NCBI GenBank assembly: GCA_021772515.1
Contig: JAJFLU010000039.1
Location: 1 to 64,000, forward strand
Direction: 5' to 3'
Length of the DNA: 64,000 nucleotides
Origin: Opitutales bacterium
GTDB taxonomy: Bacteria > Verrucomicrobiota > Verrucomicrobiia > Opitutales > UBA2987
The stretch's first letter is position 1. The number at the start of each line of letters is the position of its first letter. This document shows positions 18,956 through 27,339 of this stretch, in pieces. The notes beneath the pieces are model-generated. The model was given only the letters and a program-made list of their open reading frames with translations, was not told where the DNA came from and made no database searches. Made by a program: the position numbers and the translations under genes.

Positions 18956-20119
18956 TTAGTAGATGGATTTTTTTGGCGTTCTGGACCGGTTGCGCATGGA
19001 TTTCTTGGCCGGAGGAGCGGGTGTTTTTTTGGCCGGAGGAGATGGTGTGGTGGTTCGTGGTTTTGTTGCAGCCGGTTTACGGGAGGCAATTTTTTTCTTT
19101 GCGGGTCTGGGTGGAATGCTCTTTTTCGCGGCAGGTTTTGTAGGTTTGGGTTTGCGGGCCGTTTTTTTGGTGACGGACGCTGTTTCTGGTCGAGGTTTTC
19201 GAGAAGGCCGTCTTGGGGCAGGTTTTGCGCTCTTCTTCCGGGGTGGCGGTTCTTCCCTTGGTTTCCTGGCGGGGGTTTTTCTGGGCGCGCGAGGTTTTCG
19301 GGCTTTTTTCTCTGTGGACTTTCGGATGGCCGCCCTGGTTTTCGCCATGTCCGCAGCGGTTGCCTGGTGAACGGGAATATGAATCTGTTCGCCGGGGGGA
19401 ATGGGTATGATCAGTGGTGGAGGTATCGGTTTTTCGCTTAAACGCTGGGGGCGAATCACCATTTCGGTGATAATATTACCGCGTGGATTATTGATGATGC
19501 TTTCGACCGCCTCCGCGACAGCTTCAATGTCGATAGCGCTCTGGGGTTGGTGGCTTTTTTCGGGAGCCCGCCTCAAGGCCGCTCTGTCAACGACATTGGT
19601 CTGGGGAAAAATCGAGGTTACTTTGACGCCGAAATCCCGGCATTCTTCGAAGAGACTTTTACCCATCCAGCGCAATCCACCGGCCGAGGCAGCCCCGGCA
19701 GGACCTCCCTTTGCGAGATCGGCGGTCGAGGGCGCGATATTGACGATAAAACCCTGAAATTTGGCCAGACTTGGGAGGGCGAGGCGGGTCAGTATCAGTG
19801 GGCAAAGCAGATTTACGCGGAGGACCTTTTCGAGTTCCGCCAGGCTTATTTTATCGAGAAAGGCCGTGGAAGGGTAAACTTTGGCATTATTGACGAGCGC
19901 AAAAATATGGCCTTCCTTTTTCAGGATGGCTTCGACCTTTTCCGTAATATCCTCGGGGTTGGCCAGATCGCAGGGGGTCGGGACAAAGTATTCGTGGCTG
20001 TAATTGGTCTGCCCGTAGCTACCGCCCAACCCGTAAACGCGCATGCCGATATTGACCAGCCTGCGCGAAATTGCGAGGCCGATACCGGTGGCTGCGCCTG
20101 TGACAATTGCTATGTCCAT
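18956..20119 (-). CDS. SDR-fold protein lacking the catalytic Tyr, with a histone-H1-like tail
   Basis: Residues 1 to about 230 form a short-chain dehydrogenase/reductase domain: the NAD(P)-binding TGAATGIG (residues 7-14), VNNAK in place of NNAG, and the catalytic-Ser position S131. However, there is no tyrosine between residue 83 and residue 386, so the YxxxK motif is missing and dehydrogenase chemistry by the usual route is unlikely. Residues about 255-387 are a low-complexity Lys/Arg/Pro/Ala tail with repeats such as KKTARKPKP and AKKTPAPPAKK, like eukaryotic histone H1 or bacterial H1-like proteins; it should bind DNA or RNA. The start overlaps the SPL-like gene by 10 bases. Confidence 0.8.
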   Translation of the reverse strand: MDIAIVTGAATGIGLAISRRLVNIGMRVYGLGGSYGQTNYSHEYFVPTPCDLANPEDITEKVEAILKKEGHIFALVNNAKVYPSTAFLDKISLAELEKVLRVNLLCPLILTRLALPSLAKFQGFIVNIAPSTADLAKGGPAGAASAGGLRWMGKSLFEECRDFGVKVTSIFPQTNVVDRAALRRAPEKSHQPQSAIDIEAVAEAVESIINNPRGNIITEMVIRPQRLSEKPIPPPLIIPIPPGEQIHIPVHQATAADMAKTRAAIRKSTEKKARKPRAPRKTPARKPREEPPPRKKSAKPAPRRPSRKPRPETASVTKKTARKPKPTKPAAKKSIPPRPAKKKIASRKPAATKPRTTTPSPPAKKTPAPPAKKSMRNRSRTPKKSIY

Positions 20120-21141
20120 GTGTCGATTTGATCCGGTTTTAAATAATTTTCCAAGAGCCCGCGGAGGGTATCGGTTAATTCTCGTCGTTCGCTTTCCGCG
20201 CTGCTGACAATATTACCCTCTTTTTGGTAGGATTGATACAGGATATCGGTGTCGGTTCTCATTTTTTTTATTCGTTTGAAATAATCGGCATTCATGCGAA
20301 ACACCCCCAAACTGGCATCGCGAATCTTTTCTGGCGGAAGCGTGGCGAATGTGGTTTCAATCAACTTTTTGTAGGCATCTTCCCAGCCGGGAAACCGTAA
20401 AACCGGATCGAAACAGAGGCGCACGGGCCAACCCGCGTCGAGGGCTCGCTTGGCGGCGGCGATTCTTTTTTGGGTTGGGGGAGTTCCCTGTTCATAATTT
20501 TTGGCTACGATTTCGGGTGAAAGGGTCCAGGCCAGAATTGCTTCGGGATGCGGTTGAATTCCCTCGAGAGAGCCAAAGTTGGCGCTTTTGGTCCGTATTT
20601 CAATCAGCAAGTCCCTTTCATTACGACTGAATTCGATCCACTCCCGGCAAAATGGGACAATCGATTCGAAAGCGAGGAGATCGGTATCGTAAGAAACGGG
20701 TAAATAGAGGGGTGTCGTGGGGTCGGGCCGGTTTTGGATCGCCTTTTGAACGGACTGGAAAAAATCCTGCAAATTGACGAAAACGACGATGTTTGCGGAG
20801 GGATACATGCCCTGCAGATAACAGTAGGCGCAGTTGTAGAGGCAGTTGAGAATGAGGGTGTTGTAGTAGAAATTTGGGAGGCCGAAATTCTGGGCGTTTT
20901 CGCTCCCATGATAGAGCAGCTTCCCCTTTTCGACCGCCAGAATGAGCTTCATCCTTTTTTTTTGCGAAGGGAAATCCTGTCCGGGCCGGGCGAAAACCTC
21001 TTTGTAGTTGTCCACCTCGATTTGGGTCGCCTTGGGAAAACGGGCCAGGATTTTATCCGTCAAGCCGTGCCCACGGGCCTCTTTTTCAACATAGATATGG
21101 GAAAAATTATTATGCCAGGAGTTCATTCTTGATTGCTTCAA
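20110..21141 (-). CDS. spore photoproduct lyase-like radical SAM protein
   Basis: The 343-residue protein resembles SplB-type radical SAM enzymes (COG1533). The cluster motif is CxxxCxxC: C100, C104 and C107 in LNCLYNCAYCYLQG. The N-terminal DNYKEVFARPGQDF and the LSPEIVAKNYEQGTP segment also fit the SPL fold. The known enzyme repairs the UV-induced 5-thyminyl-5,6-dihydrothymine lesion in spores, but nothing here suggests a spore-former. It lies in the middle of a three-gene overlapping operon, with a nucleosidase before (32 bases overlap) and an SDR-H1 protein after. Confidence 0.75.
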   Translation of the reverse strand: MKQSRMNSWHNNFSHIYVEKEARGHGLTDKILARFPKATQIEVDNYKEVFARPGQDFPSQKKRMKLILAVEKGKLLYHGSENAQNFGLPNFYYNTLILNCLYNCAYCYLQGMYPSANIVVFVNLQDFFQSVQKAIQNRPDPTTPLYLPVSYDTDLLAFESIVPFCREWIEFSRNERDLLIEIRTKSANFGSLEGIQPHPEAILAWTLSPEIVAKNYEQGTPPTQKRIAAAKRALDAGWPVRLCFDPVLRFPGWEDAYKKLIETTFATLPPEKIRDASLGVFRMNADYFKRIKKMRTDTDILYQSYQKEGNIVSSAESERRELTDTLRGLLENYLKPDQIDTWT

Positions 21142-21949
21142 AAATCCGGTTGCGGGAGGCCTTGTTGTCGGCTTTTTGCGTCAGGAAGGGCCGGATAATG
21201 TCCAGATTGACGTTTTTTCTTAAAATGTGGCCGCGCGCCCAATCCCGCAGTTGATGCCGTTGGGTGGCCGTCAAACGCAAACTCATAGCCAATTCGTTGA
21301 GGAGGGCATCATCGGCAGGAAGGAGGGGATCGGTTTTTTCGTGACAGAGGTTTTCCGAGAGTTGGAGAACATGGGCAATCTCCTTTATGCGGGACTCGAC
21401 TAGGGAAATCATGGTCGATTTATCCATGGGCGCTTTTTCCAAATGGTCGGATACCAATTTCAGGCAAATAATGCGCGGAACCGGCAAAAAGGCCGCTGCC
21501 GCCGTGAAGAATCCGCTGCCTTCCATATCGACGAGGGAATTTTCGTCGTTGGGGATTTGTTCCTTGGTCACCGGGTGGTCGTGGGTGGTGAGAGAATTTT
21601 CCGGCAGAGATAAATTCAATGCCATTTCCGGGTAAAAATGGCGGTTTGTGGCGTGGTCGGTTATTTTGTTAATCGCAAAGAGTGTGCCGAGGGGAATTTT
21701 GGTATTGGGGCATCCGGCGAGTCCGAAATTTATGGCCACGGTTCCCTGCCCTGCCCCGGCGGCATCGTATTTTCCCAGCATCCAACCAGTTGCGGCTGCC
21801 GCCTTGGTTTTACCCGTGCCGCAGACGGCGAGGCAAATGTCGTCACCCAGATAGACCGGCAAACGCCTGGAAAGGGGGTCTTTCTTCAACCCGAAGCACT
21901 GGATAATGGGCCGGGCTTCCAGGTGCAGAGCTGTAATTATGATTTTCAA
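21110..21949 (-). CDS. nucleosidase/phosphorylase-fold protein with C-terminal helical extension
   Basis: The 279-residue protein has the purine nucleoside phosphorylase/MTA-SAH nucleosidase fold. Visible signatures are ITALHLEARPII at the start, CGTGKTKAAAAT, NFGLAGCPN and the base/ribose-binding VDMEGSGFFTAA. The last 80 residues or so (from about 200) are an extra helical region not seen in MtnN. The start is TTG. The reaction may be hydrolysis of a nucleoside, but the substrate is unknown. Its 3' end overlaps the SPL-like gene, which argues that the two work on one pathway. Confidence 0.65.
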   Translation of the reverse strand: MKIIITALHLEARPIIQCFGLKKDPLSRRLPVYLGDDICLAVCGTGKTKAAAATGWMLGKYDAAGAGQGTVAINFGLAGCPNTKIPLGTLFAINKITDHATNRHFYPEMALNLSLPENSLTTHDHPVTKEQIPNDENSLVDMEGSGFFTAAAAFLPVPRIICLKLVSDHLEKAPMDKSTMISLVESRIKEIAHVLQLSENLCHEKTDPLLPADDALLNELAMSLRLTATQRHQLRDWARGHILRKNVNLDIIRPFLTQKADNKASRNRIFEAIKNELLA

Positions 21950-22118
21950 ACGATAATGGTAGAATAATTTGAGCTTGGATCATATTATCTCTTTATTCAG
22001 GAAAGTCCCCTGAAAAAATTGAATTTCTTACAGGATAAGTCGCCCAGGCGCAAGAAGATGTCACCGATGGGGAACATAGAATTAATTTGGGTTCCGGTGT
22101 TATTTGTAAGACCGAAGC

Positions 22119-22154
22119 TTGACTTTTTATTAGTACCTATTTAGGTTCTATATT
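22119..22154 (+). promoter_or_regulatory. promoter and operator-like palindrome before the RHH gene
   Basis: A -35-like TTGACT lies at 22119-22124; a -10-like TATATT at 22149-22154 is 24 bases away, so the spacing is poor and a different -10 (TAGGTT, 22142-22147) would be needed. The palindrome ACCTA-TT-TAGGT (22135-22146) sits between the elements, typical of an RHH autorepressor site. The rest of the gap, 21950-22185, holds no gene. Confidence 0.35.
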
Positions 22155-22185
22155 GTAACAAAACTGGAACAGATAATTAGGGCCA

Positions 22186-22389
22186 ATGCCAAAAAAAAAT
22201 GGAATTCCGACCGTACGGATAAATGTAACGGTTGATCACGTAACAAGCCAGGTGGTTACAAGGATGATGAAAGTTGGTTTTCACGGACAATCCAGATCAG
22301 AGGTTGTCGCTTGGATAATAAAAGAGTGGATATGGCATAATCAGGATGCTCTTTCAAAAGTTGGGGTCGAATTACATAAACAAGATTAG
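22186..22389 (+). CDS. small ribbon-helix-helix-like protein
   Basis: The 67-residue protein begins with a beta strand TVRINVTVD, then a helix, a turn (FHGQSRSE) and a second helix VVAWIIKEWIWHN. This is the layout of CopG/MetJ/Arc-type ribbon-helix-helix DNA-binding proteins. It is placed 12 bases before the dCTP-deaminase-fold gene and behind a palindrome, so autoregulation is the simplest reading. The gene is visibly more AT-rich than its neighbours. The ribosome binding site is weak. Confidence 0.6.
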   Translation: MPKKNGIPTVRINVTVDHVTSQVVTRMMKVGFHGQSRSEVVAWIIKEWIWHNQDALSKVGVELHKQD

Positions 22390-22401
22390 AAGAGGAAAAA
22401 A

Positions 22402-23079
22402 ATGATTTTAACTTACGATGACATTTTAGAAGCACGGGAGAATGAAGAGATTAAGATCGAACCATTCGAACACGATCAAATTGAGGCGGCCTCTTACGAT
22501 CTTCGCATCGGACCACAGGGGGCAACAACAAGTGGGAAAAAGTTGGTTAACCTTGAAGAACAAGGATTTATCGTGTTGAAACCAGGTGATTTCGGTCTTC
22601 TCATCACACTGGAAGAATTACAATTAAGTCCACAACATGTTGCGCGCTTCGGTCTACGGTCAAAATTTGCTCGCAAAGGCATAATCGCAACAACTGGACC
22701 CCAAATAGACCCCGGGTTTTCTGGACGCCTCATTGTAGGTGTAACAAACCTGACACCAAAAGATGTCACATTTTCTTATGGTGATGATTTTCTTACGGTT
22801 GAATTTCATCGATTAAAACGACCAACGACGCATCCGTACATTGGGGCTTATCAAAATGTAAGCAGTCTGAGGCCAGAAGATATTGAGAATATCACCGAGA
22901 GCGAAGGGGTTGCTTTTTCTGAAATGATAACAATGTTGGGTTCCCTGAGCAGCAATGTTAGTCAGCTATCTTCCGATGTTGAGGCATTTAAGATAGAAAT
23001 ATCCACTTTCAAATGGGTCATGGGAATGGGCTTTGCATTACTCGGTATTTTAGTCGCCGTAATGGGCTTAATTTCCTGA
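22402..23079 (+). CDS. dCTP-deaminase/dUTPase-fold protein with C-terminal membrane anchor
   Basis: The 225-residue protein has the Dcd/dUTPase fold in residues 1 to about 150: ASYDLRIG (30-37), LRSKFARKG (85-93) and QIDPGFSGRL (101-110). Against E. coli Dcd, Ser111 and Arg115 are kept (S87, R91), but the catalytic Glu138 position is Gly113, so deamination by the usual mechanism is doubtful. Residues 155-200 look coiled-coil and residues about 204-223 are one transmembrane helix. A strong AGAGG ribosome binding site precedes the ATG. The product is probably membrane-bound and nucleotide-binding; the gene is AT-rich and likely acquired. Confidence 0.7.
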   Translation: MILTYDDILEARENEEIKIEPFEHDQIEAASYDLRIGPQGATTSGKKLVNLEEQGFIVLKPGDFGLLITLEELQLSPQHVARFGLRSKFARKGIIATTGPQIDPGFSGRLIVGVTNLTPKDVTFSYGDDFLTVEFHRLKRPTTHPYIGAYQNVSSLRPEDIENITESEGVAFSEMITMLGSLSSNVSQLSSDVEAFKIEISTFKWVMGMGFALLGILVAVMGLIS

Positions 23080-23899
23080 TCAAAAGCGTTCTTCCAAATC
23101 TGAACTCAGCACATTGTTCCGAGTGGACGCTATCAAGGTTATCGCGGGAAACTTTGGAATCCTTTAAATATTTTCTATGGTTGCTAGTTTCCGCTTTTTT
23201 AGCGACCAGTTTAGCTGGTATCCGGTATCCGATTATTAAAACCATTACCCCTGTGAGAGAAAGCATAAGGGTAGATGGCTCCGGGATGGCCTGAATATTG
23301 TCGACTCCCACTGTTGCGGCTATCGTTTCACCTGAAAATGCCGGATTTGTGGAGGATAGGAGGCGTAATTCTGTGACTCCGGCAAATGCCTGCTCGAAAG
23401 TTGCGGTTCCGGAGAATTGGGTGAAATCGCTGGCGGTAAAATCGAAGGTCGCCTGCTGCCAGCCGGTTCCGGGGGTTAGGGAAAATCCCTGGTTCGAGCC
23501 GAAAGTGGATTCGGCGCCCGCGAGGGCCAGCCGAAAAGTGACCGGATTTGAGCCCAGGTTGTTGAGATCGAGACTTATCCCCGTCACACCCGCGCCGAAA
23601 AAATCGCCCGTCCATTGGTTGATATTAAAAGAGACGAGCTTGCTGCCCGCCCCCATGGTGCCCGATGAGCTCAGTTGCAGAAAGGCGTCGGGCGACTCAG
23701 TGGCGTCAAATGGCCCTCCGCTGGAAATATTGACCGGCGCAAAGGGGCTGGAGGCATTTCCGATGGCCCAATTTCCGGTTGTGCCGTCAGAAAAGTCATC
23801 GATCTGGCCGAGAAAAATGGCATTTACGGGGTTGGCTGCAAATATTGAACCGAAAAGGGCGACCCAAAAGAATGAAATGAAGGTGCGCTTACTCATCAA
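23018..23899 (-). CDS. PEP-CTERM sorted surface protein
   Basis: The 293-residue protein has an N-terminal signal peptide (MMSKRTFISFFWVALFGSI...) and a C-terminal sorting signal: IPEPS, a hydrophobic helix (LMLSLTGVMVLIIG) and a basic cluster. Such proteins are processed by an exosortase and attached to the cell surface. The core has a jelly-roll-like pattern. The reading frame runs about 55 residues beyond the basic cluster, which is atypical, and overlaps the 3' end of the convergent dCTP-deaminase-fold gene by 62 bases. Confidence 0.75.
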   Translation of the reverse strand: MMSKRTFISFFWVALFGSIFAANPVNAIFLGQIDDFSDGTTGNWAIGNASSPFAPVNISSGGPFDATESPDAFLQLSSSGTMGAGSKLVSFNINQWTGDFFGAGVTGISLDLNNLGSNPVTFRLALAGAESTFGSNQGFSLTPGTGWQQATFDFTASDFTQFSGTATFEQAFAGVTELRLLSSTNPAFSGETIAATVGVDNIQAIPEPSTLMLSLTGVMVLIIGYRIPAKLVAKKAETSNHRKYLKDSKVSRDNLDSVHSEQCAEFRFGRTLLIRKLSPLRRLKYRVMQSPFP

Positions 23900-24996
23900 A
23901 GAGGTTCGACAATCAGTCTGATAAATCGCCTGGAGCCGCCTACGGTATCGGAGACCGTGACGGTGCGGGTGGTGGCACCGGCAGTTTCGGAAATTGTTCC
24001 CGTTCCTGTGGGAATTACGCCGCCCGAACTTCTGGCCAACTCCGTCCAGGAAATAAGGTCTGAGCTGATTTCTACGATGTAGAGGAGGTCATCGGCTCGG
24101 GTATCGCGGATAAAGTCGATGGAGAGGAAGCCATTGGAGTCGATGACGGGGGTTGGCAGTTTGTCTGGTTGAAATAGCCTTGGGTCGAGGTCAAAAGCGT
24201 ATGCCAGCAGGTTGCTGATGCCATCTCCGCTCCGGTCCACATCGTCACCACTGACTTCGGGCATTCCCAGTTCGTCCTCGTTGAAATAGAGGTCCTGCCA
24301 ACGCTCCCGGTTGGTTGGCTGAGGGAGGGCAAATGTCACCGTGAGTTTCGGGCGATTAGCTGAACTGCCATTTCTGCTGTTAAACCGTTTAACGGAAACT
24401 GAATTTCCTTCCTCTCCTATCAAAATCCATCCGAAATTAGTTGATTGAGAGTTCGACCAAGCTTGAACGTCTGCAATCAAACCTGCAGAAGACCAATCAG
24501 CGAAACCGGTTCCAGAAACACTGCTTGTGGCGGAAGCTTGCTGTATAAAGTCACCGCCTGACGAAGACCAATTATTTCCATTGAAAAATGCATCATTCCA
24601 AGTTGCATCGGCTCCTGATTGGGCAGGAACACCCAGTCCTCCAGATGTTCCAGAATTGGAACTGCCCTCTCCCCAATCTCTTGTCAAGCGGTGGAGAGAG
24701 TAATTGTGCGGCCCAGAAGGATCTCTATCTACACGGATAGATAAAGTCACACTTTGAACTATTGAACCATCTGGAATCGAACCACTTAAATCAAAGGCGA
24801 TTAAGGTTCGTCGGAAGTTGTTGAACCTGCGAATCCGTCCTGAAAAAAAAGTTGGACCGGAGCCGTCGCTATTATTGCTCTCCGAAAAGATGGTGTTATC
24901 TTTTGCTGGTTCGAGGGTGACGGTGTCTGCTGTTGCTTGATTCCCGGGAAGGAGGAGGGCTGATAGCAAAAGGAGGACTATTAGTCTTGGAGACAT
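23896..24996 (-). CDS. secreted DNRLRE-domain protein
   Basis: The 366-residue protein has a signal peptide (MSPRLIVLLLLSALLLPGNQATA). Residues about 24-230 are a beta-sandwich of DNRLRE/CBM96 type: LEPAKDNTIFSESN, RRTLIAFDLSGSIPDGSIV and NRPKLTVTF. A loop with DRSGDGISNLLAYAFDLDP follows, of a kind common in Verrucomicrobia secreted proteins, then a beta-rich C-terminal domain. It probably binds or displays polysaccharide-linked structures. Its stop overlaps the start of the PEP-CTERM gene (ATGA), so the two are one transcript. Confidence 0.75.
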   Translation of the reverse strand: MSPRLIVLLLLSALLLPGNQATADTVTLEPAKDNTIFSESNNSDGSGPTFFSGRIRRFNNFRRTLIAFDLSGSIPDGSIVQSVTLSIRVDRDPSGPHNYSLHRLTRDWGEGSSNSGTSGGLGVPAQSGADATWNDAFFNGNNWSSSGGDFIQQASATSSVSGTGFADWSSAGLIADVQAWSNSQSTNFGWILIGEEGNSVSVKRFNSRNGSSANRPKLTVTFALPQPTNRERWQDLYFNEDELGMPEVSGDDVDRSGDGISNLLAYAFDLDPRLFQPDKLPTPVIDSNGFLSIDFIRDTRADDLLYIVEISSDLISWTELARSSGGVIPTGTGTISETAGATTRTVTVSDTVGGSRRFIRLIVEPL

Positions 24997-25158
24997 AGGT
25001 GTTTGCTATTGGGGTAATGGCAGGGCAGAAACGGGAGCCGGGGAGTCTGCGCATATATATATGGGTATATGCAGGTTTTTGGCAATCTTATAGGGTAGAA
25101 GAGTTGCCCGGATAAATTATTCCAAAAAATCCACTTTGCCGAGGATTAGAATTGTGGC

Positions 25159-25878
25159 TTAATTTTTCTGTTCCGTTTTGAAAAAATTGATTTGTAGTGA
25201 TTCGAGCGATTCGTGGACGGGGACTCCGCATTTTAGCAGCCTCTCATGGGAGTGATGCCCGTGGGAGAGGAGGATGCAATCGATGCCGAGGGCTTGCGCG
25301 ATTTCGTGGTCGTGCATGGTGTCACCGATTAAGAGGACTTTTTCCGGCGGCGCGCCCAGATCTGCCATGCATTCGCGGCCTTGGTCGATTTTTCCCTCTC
25401 CCATTTGTCTATGATGGCCGAAGAGACGTTTAAAAAATGGGGAGAGGCCGTAGAAATCGACGATTTCTTCAAGCGTTTGCTGTGGGTAGGCGGATAAAAT
25501 GGATTGCTCAAATCCGGCCCGCTGGAAATTGGAGAGCGTTTCGTGGGTATTGGGATGCAGGGGGCATTCTTCCCGGCGTTTCTCGTAGGCATCAGAAAAT
25601 ACCTGGTTGATTGCCGGAAAATCTTCCTCCGCCAAGTCGATACCGAGGCGCTCGTAGTAAACCGAGATGGGAAAATCGAAAAGGGCATGGTGAATTTCGA
25701 TGTCGATGTCGGGTAATTGCCGGGCGCGGAGTATAATATTGGTGCAATCGATGCATAAATGGATGTCGTCCATGAGGGTGCCGTTCCAATCCCAGAGAAT
25801 ATGGGTGTAGGGCAAACCACTGCCGTTGGTAGAATTCGGATCGTGGTTTTGTGGAAAACTATTTAGTGTCGGCGACAT
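25159..25878 (-). CDS. HAD-family phosphatase
   Basis: The 239-residue protein carries HAD motif I as ILWDWNGTLMDD, motif II in ILSAYPQQ, and motif III/IV GDTMHDHEIAQALG. The cap region between them is helical, as in phosphoglycolate-phosphatase-like enzymes. The second Asp of DxD is Asn in DWNGT, as seen in a known subgroup, so the acid/base role may differ. Substrate unknown. It is transcribed divergently from recA, 156 bases away. The gap 24997-25158 holds nothing I recognise. Confidence 0.8.
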   Translation of the reverse strand: MSPTLNSFPQNHDPNSTNGSGLPYTHILWDWNGTLMDDIHLCIDCTNIILRARQLPDIDIEIHHALFDFPISVYYERLGIDLAEEDFPAINQVFSDAYEKRREECPLHPNTHETLSNFQRAGFEQSILSAYPQQTLEEIVDFYGLSPFFKRLFGHHRQMGEGKIDQGRECMADLGAPPEKVLLIGDTMHDHEIAQALGIDCILLSHGHHSHERLLKCGVPVHESLESLQINFFKTEQKN

Positions 25879-26034
25879 TAGATAAATTATCGATAGGTGA
25901 ACATTTTTTCACATTTTTAACTTGATGTAAATAAATTTTTTGCCAAAATGAGCCAATAATTTTGCAGACTTATGGATTTTTCCTCACATATTTACTCTTC
26001 AAGTTATCAATAAACCGTTCAACCAAGATCATTT

Positions 26035-27102
26035 ATGGCAAAGCAAGCTCTCAGTAAAACCAAAACATCGGCAGCCTCGGAAAGTAGTGGCAATAAAACG
26101 CTGGATTTGGCGATTTCGGCGATAAACAAACAATTTGGGGAGGGGGCCATCATGCGATTGGGCCAATCCGCTAAAATGAAAATAGATGTGCTTTCGACGG
26201 GATCGGTGGCGATCGACCTGGCCTTGGGGGTTGGCGGACTGCCCCGTGGGCGCACCTGTGAAATTTATGGCCCTGAGTCCTCGGGCAAGACGACGCTGTG
26301 TCTGGGTCTAATTGCCGAAGCCCAGAAAAATGGCGGCACGGCGGTATTTATCGATGTGGAGCACGCGCTTGATCCCCGCTATGCCCGCGTGCTCGGTGTG
26401 GATCTGGATAACCTGATGATTTCCCAGCCTGATAACGGGGAAGATGCTCTCAATATCGCCGAATCGCTGATTCGCTCCGGCGCAATTGATGTGATAGTGA
26501 TCGATTCCGTGGCGGCCCTCATTTCCAAGCAGGAACTGGGCGGCCAGATGGGTGATGCCACCGTGGGATCACAGGCAAGACTGATGAGCCAGGCCATGCG
26601 CAGGCTCACCGCAGCCATCAACAAGACGAGATGTGTCTGCCTTTTTACGAATCAGATTCGGGAGAAAATCGGAGTCATGTTCGGAAGCCCGGAGACTCAA
26701 CCCGGTGGACGGGCGCTCAAGTTTTTCGCCTCGATCCGCATGGATATCCGGCGCATAGGGGCGATTAAGGAGACCTCCGGCAAGGTAATCGGCAACCGGA
26801 CGCGGTTAAAAGTTGTCAAAAATAAGGTCGCCCCACCCTTCACCCAATGCGAATTCGACATCATGTATAATGAGGGCATTTCCAAGACAGGATCCATTCT
26901 GGATTTAGGTGTGGAGCATAAGATTTTGGAGAAGAAGGGCTCCTGGATATCCTACAACGGCAATCTTATCGGCCAGGGGCGGGAGGCATCCAAGGCACAT
27001 CTGATGGAGAATCCGGATTTGGTGAAAGAGTTGACGGCCGCGATATTTCAAAAAGTGGATGTGCACGGCGGAAGCGTTTTGGGCGAGGGAGCCGCTGATT
27101 GA
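26035..27102 (+). CDS. recA: recombinase RecA
   Basis: RecA forms filaments on single-stranded DNA, carries out strand exchange and induces the SOS response by LexA self-cleavage. The 355-residue protein is full length. Walker A is GPESSGKTT (about residues 79-87), Walker [11 protein letters not shown], and the L2 loop region has [28 protein letters not shown] saw no LexA-type box that I could identify in the 156-base upstream gap. The AddAB-like genes at 10-16 kb would supply its substrate. Confidence 0.98.
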   Translation: MAKQALSKTKTSAASESSGNKTLDLAISAINKQFGEGAIMRLGQSAKMKIDVLSTGSVAIDLALGVGGLPRGRTCEIYGPESSGKTTLCLGLIAEAQKNGGTAVFIDVEHALDPRYARVLGVDLDNLMISQPDNGEDALNIAESLIRSGAIDVIVIDSVAALISKQELGGQMGDATVGSQARLMSQAMRRLTAAINKTRCVCLFTNQIREKIGVMFGSPETQPGGRALKFFASIRMDIRRIGAIKETSGKVIGNRTRLKVVKNKVAPPFTQCEFDIMYNEGISKTGSILDLGVEHKILEKKGSWISYNGNLIGQGREASKAHLMENPDLVKELTAAIFQKVDVHGGSVLGEGAAD

Positions 27103-27187
27103 GCGGAGCGATCGGGGTATTTTCTAACCTGACCGGAATTTTCCTTTTCTCAACGATAGAGACACCTACGCAGACAACAGACGCACG

Positions 27188-27218
27188 CTGGGAAGGCGGC
27201 AGTTTCCCCGCCAGCCAG
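27188..27218 (+). terminator. hairpin after recA, possible weak terminator
   Basis: A hairpin can form from CTGG (27188-27191) and GGCGG (27195-27199) pairing with CCGCC (27208-27212) and CCAG (27215-27218), with an 8-base loop. No long T-run follows, only GGGTTTTG, so termination would be weak. The rest of the recA-mnmE gap (27103-27339) shows no gene. Confidence 0.3.
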
Positions 27219-27339
27219 ATGGGTTTTGCAGTGATGGCGGGCGCGTATTGATCGTCGATTGATTGCGTAGCAGGAAATACAAAATGCAAAACCATTGGGT
27301 TGCGCCCTTGGCAAATAAACATAGGTTTTGTTTTTCAGC

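Noticed and set aside
19547..20131. 194-codon forward frame opposite the SDR gene
   Set aside because: The reverse-strand frame carries the Rossmann motif, so this one is its shadow.
25897..25912. GTGAA-CATTTT-TTCAC dyad between the HAD gene and recA, considered as a LexA site
   Set aside because: It is short, lies closer to the HAD gene than to recA, and no LexA motif for this group could be confirmed from sequence alone.
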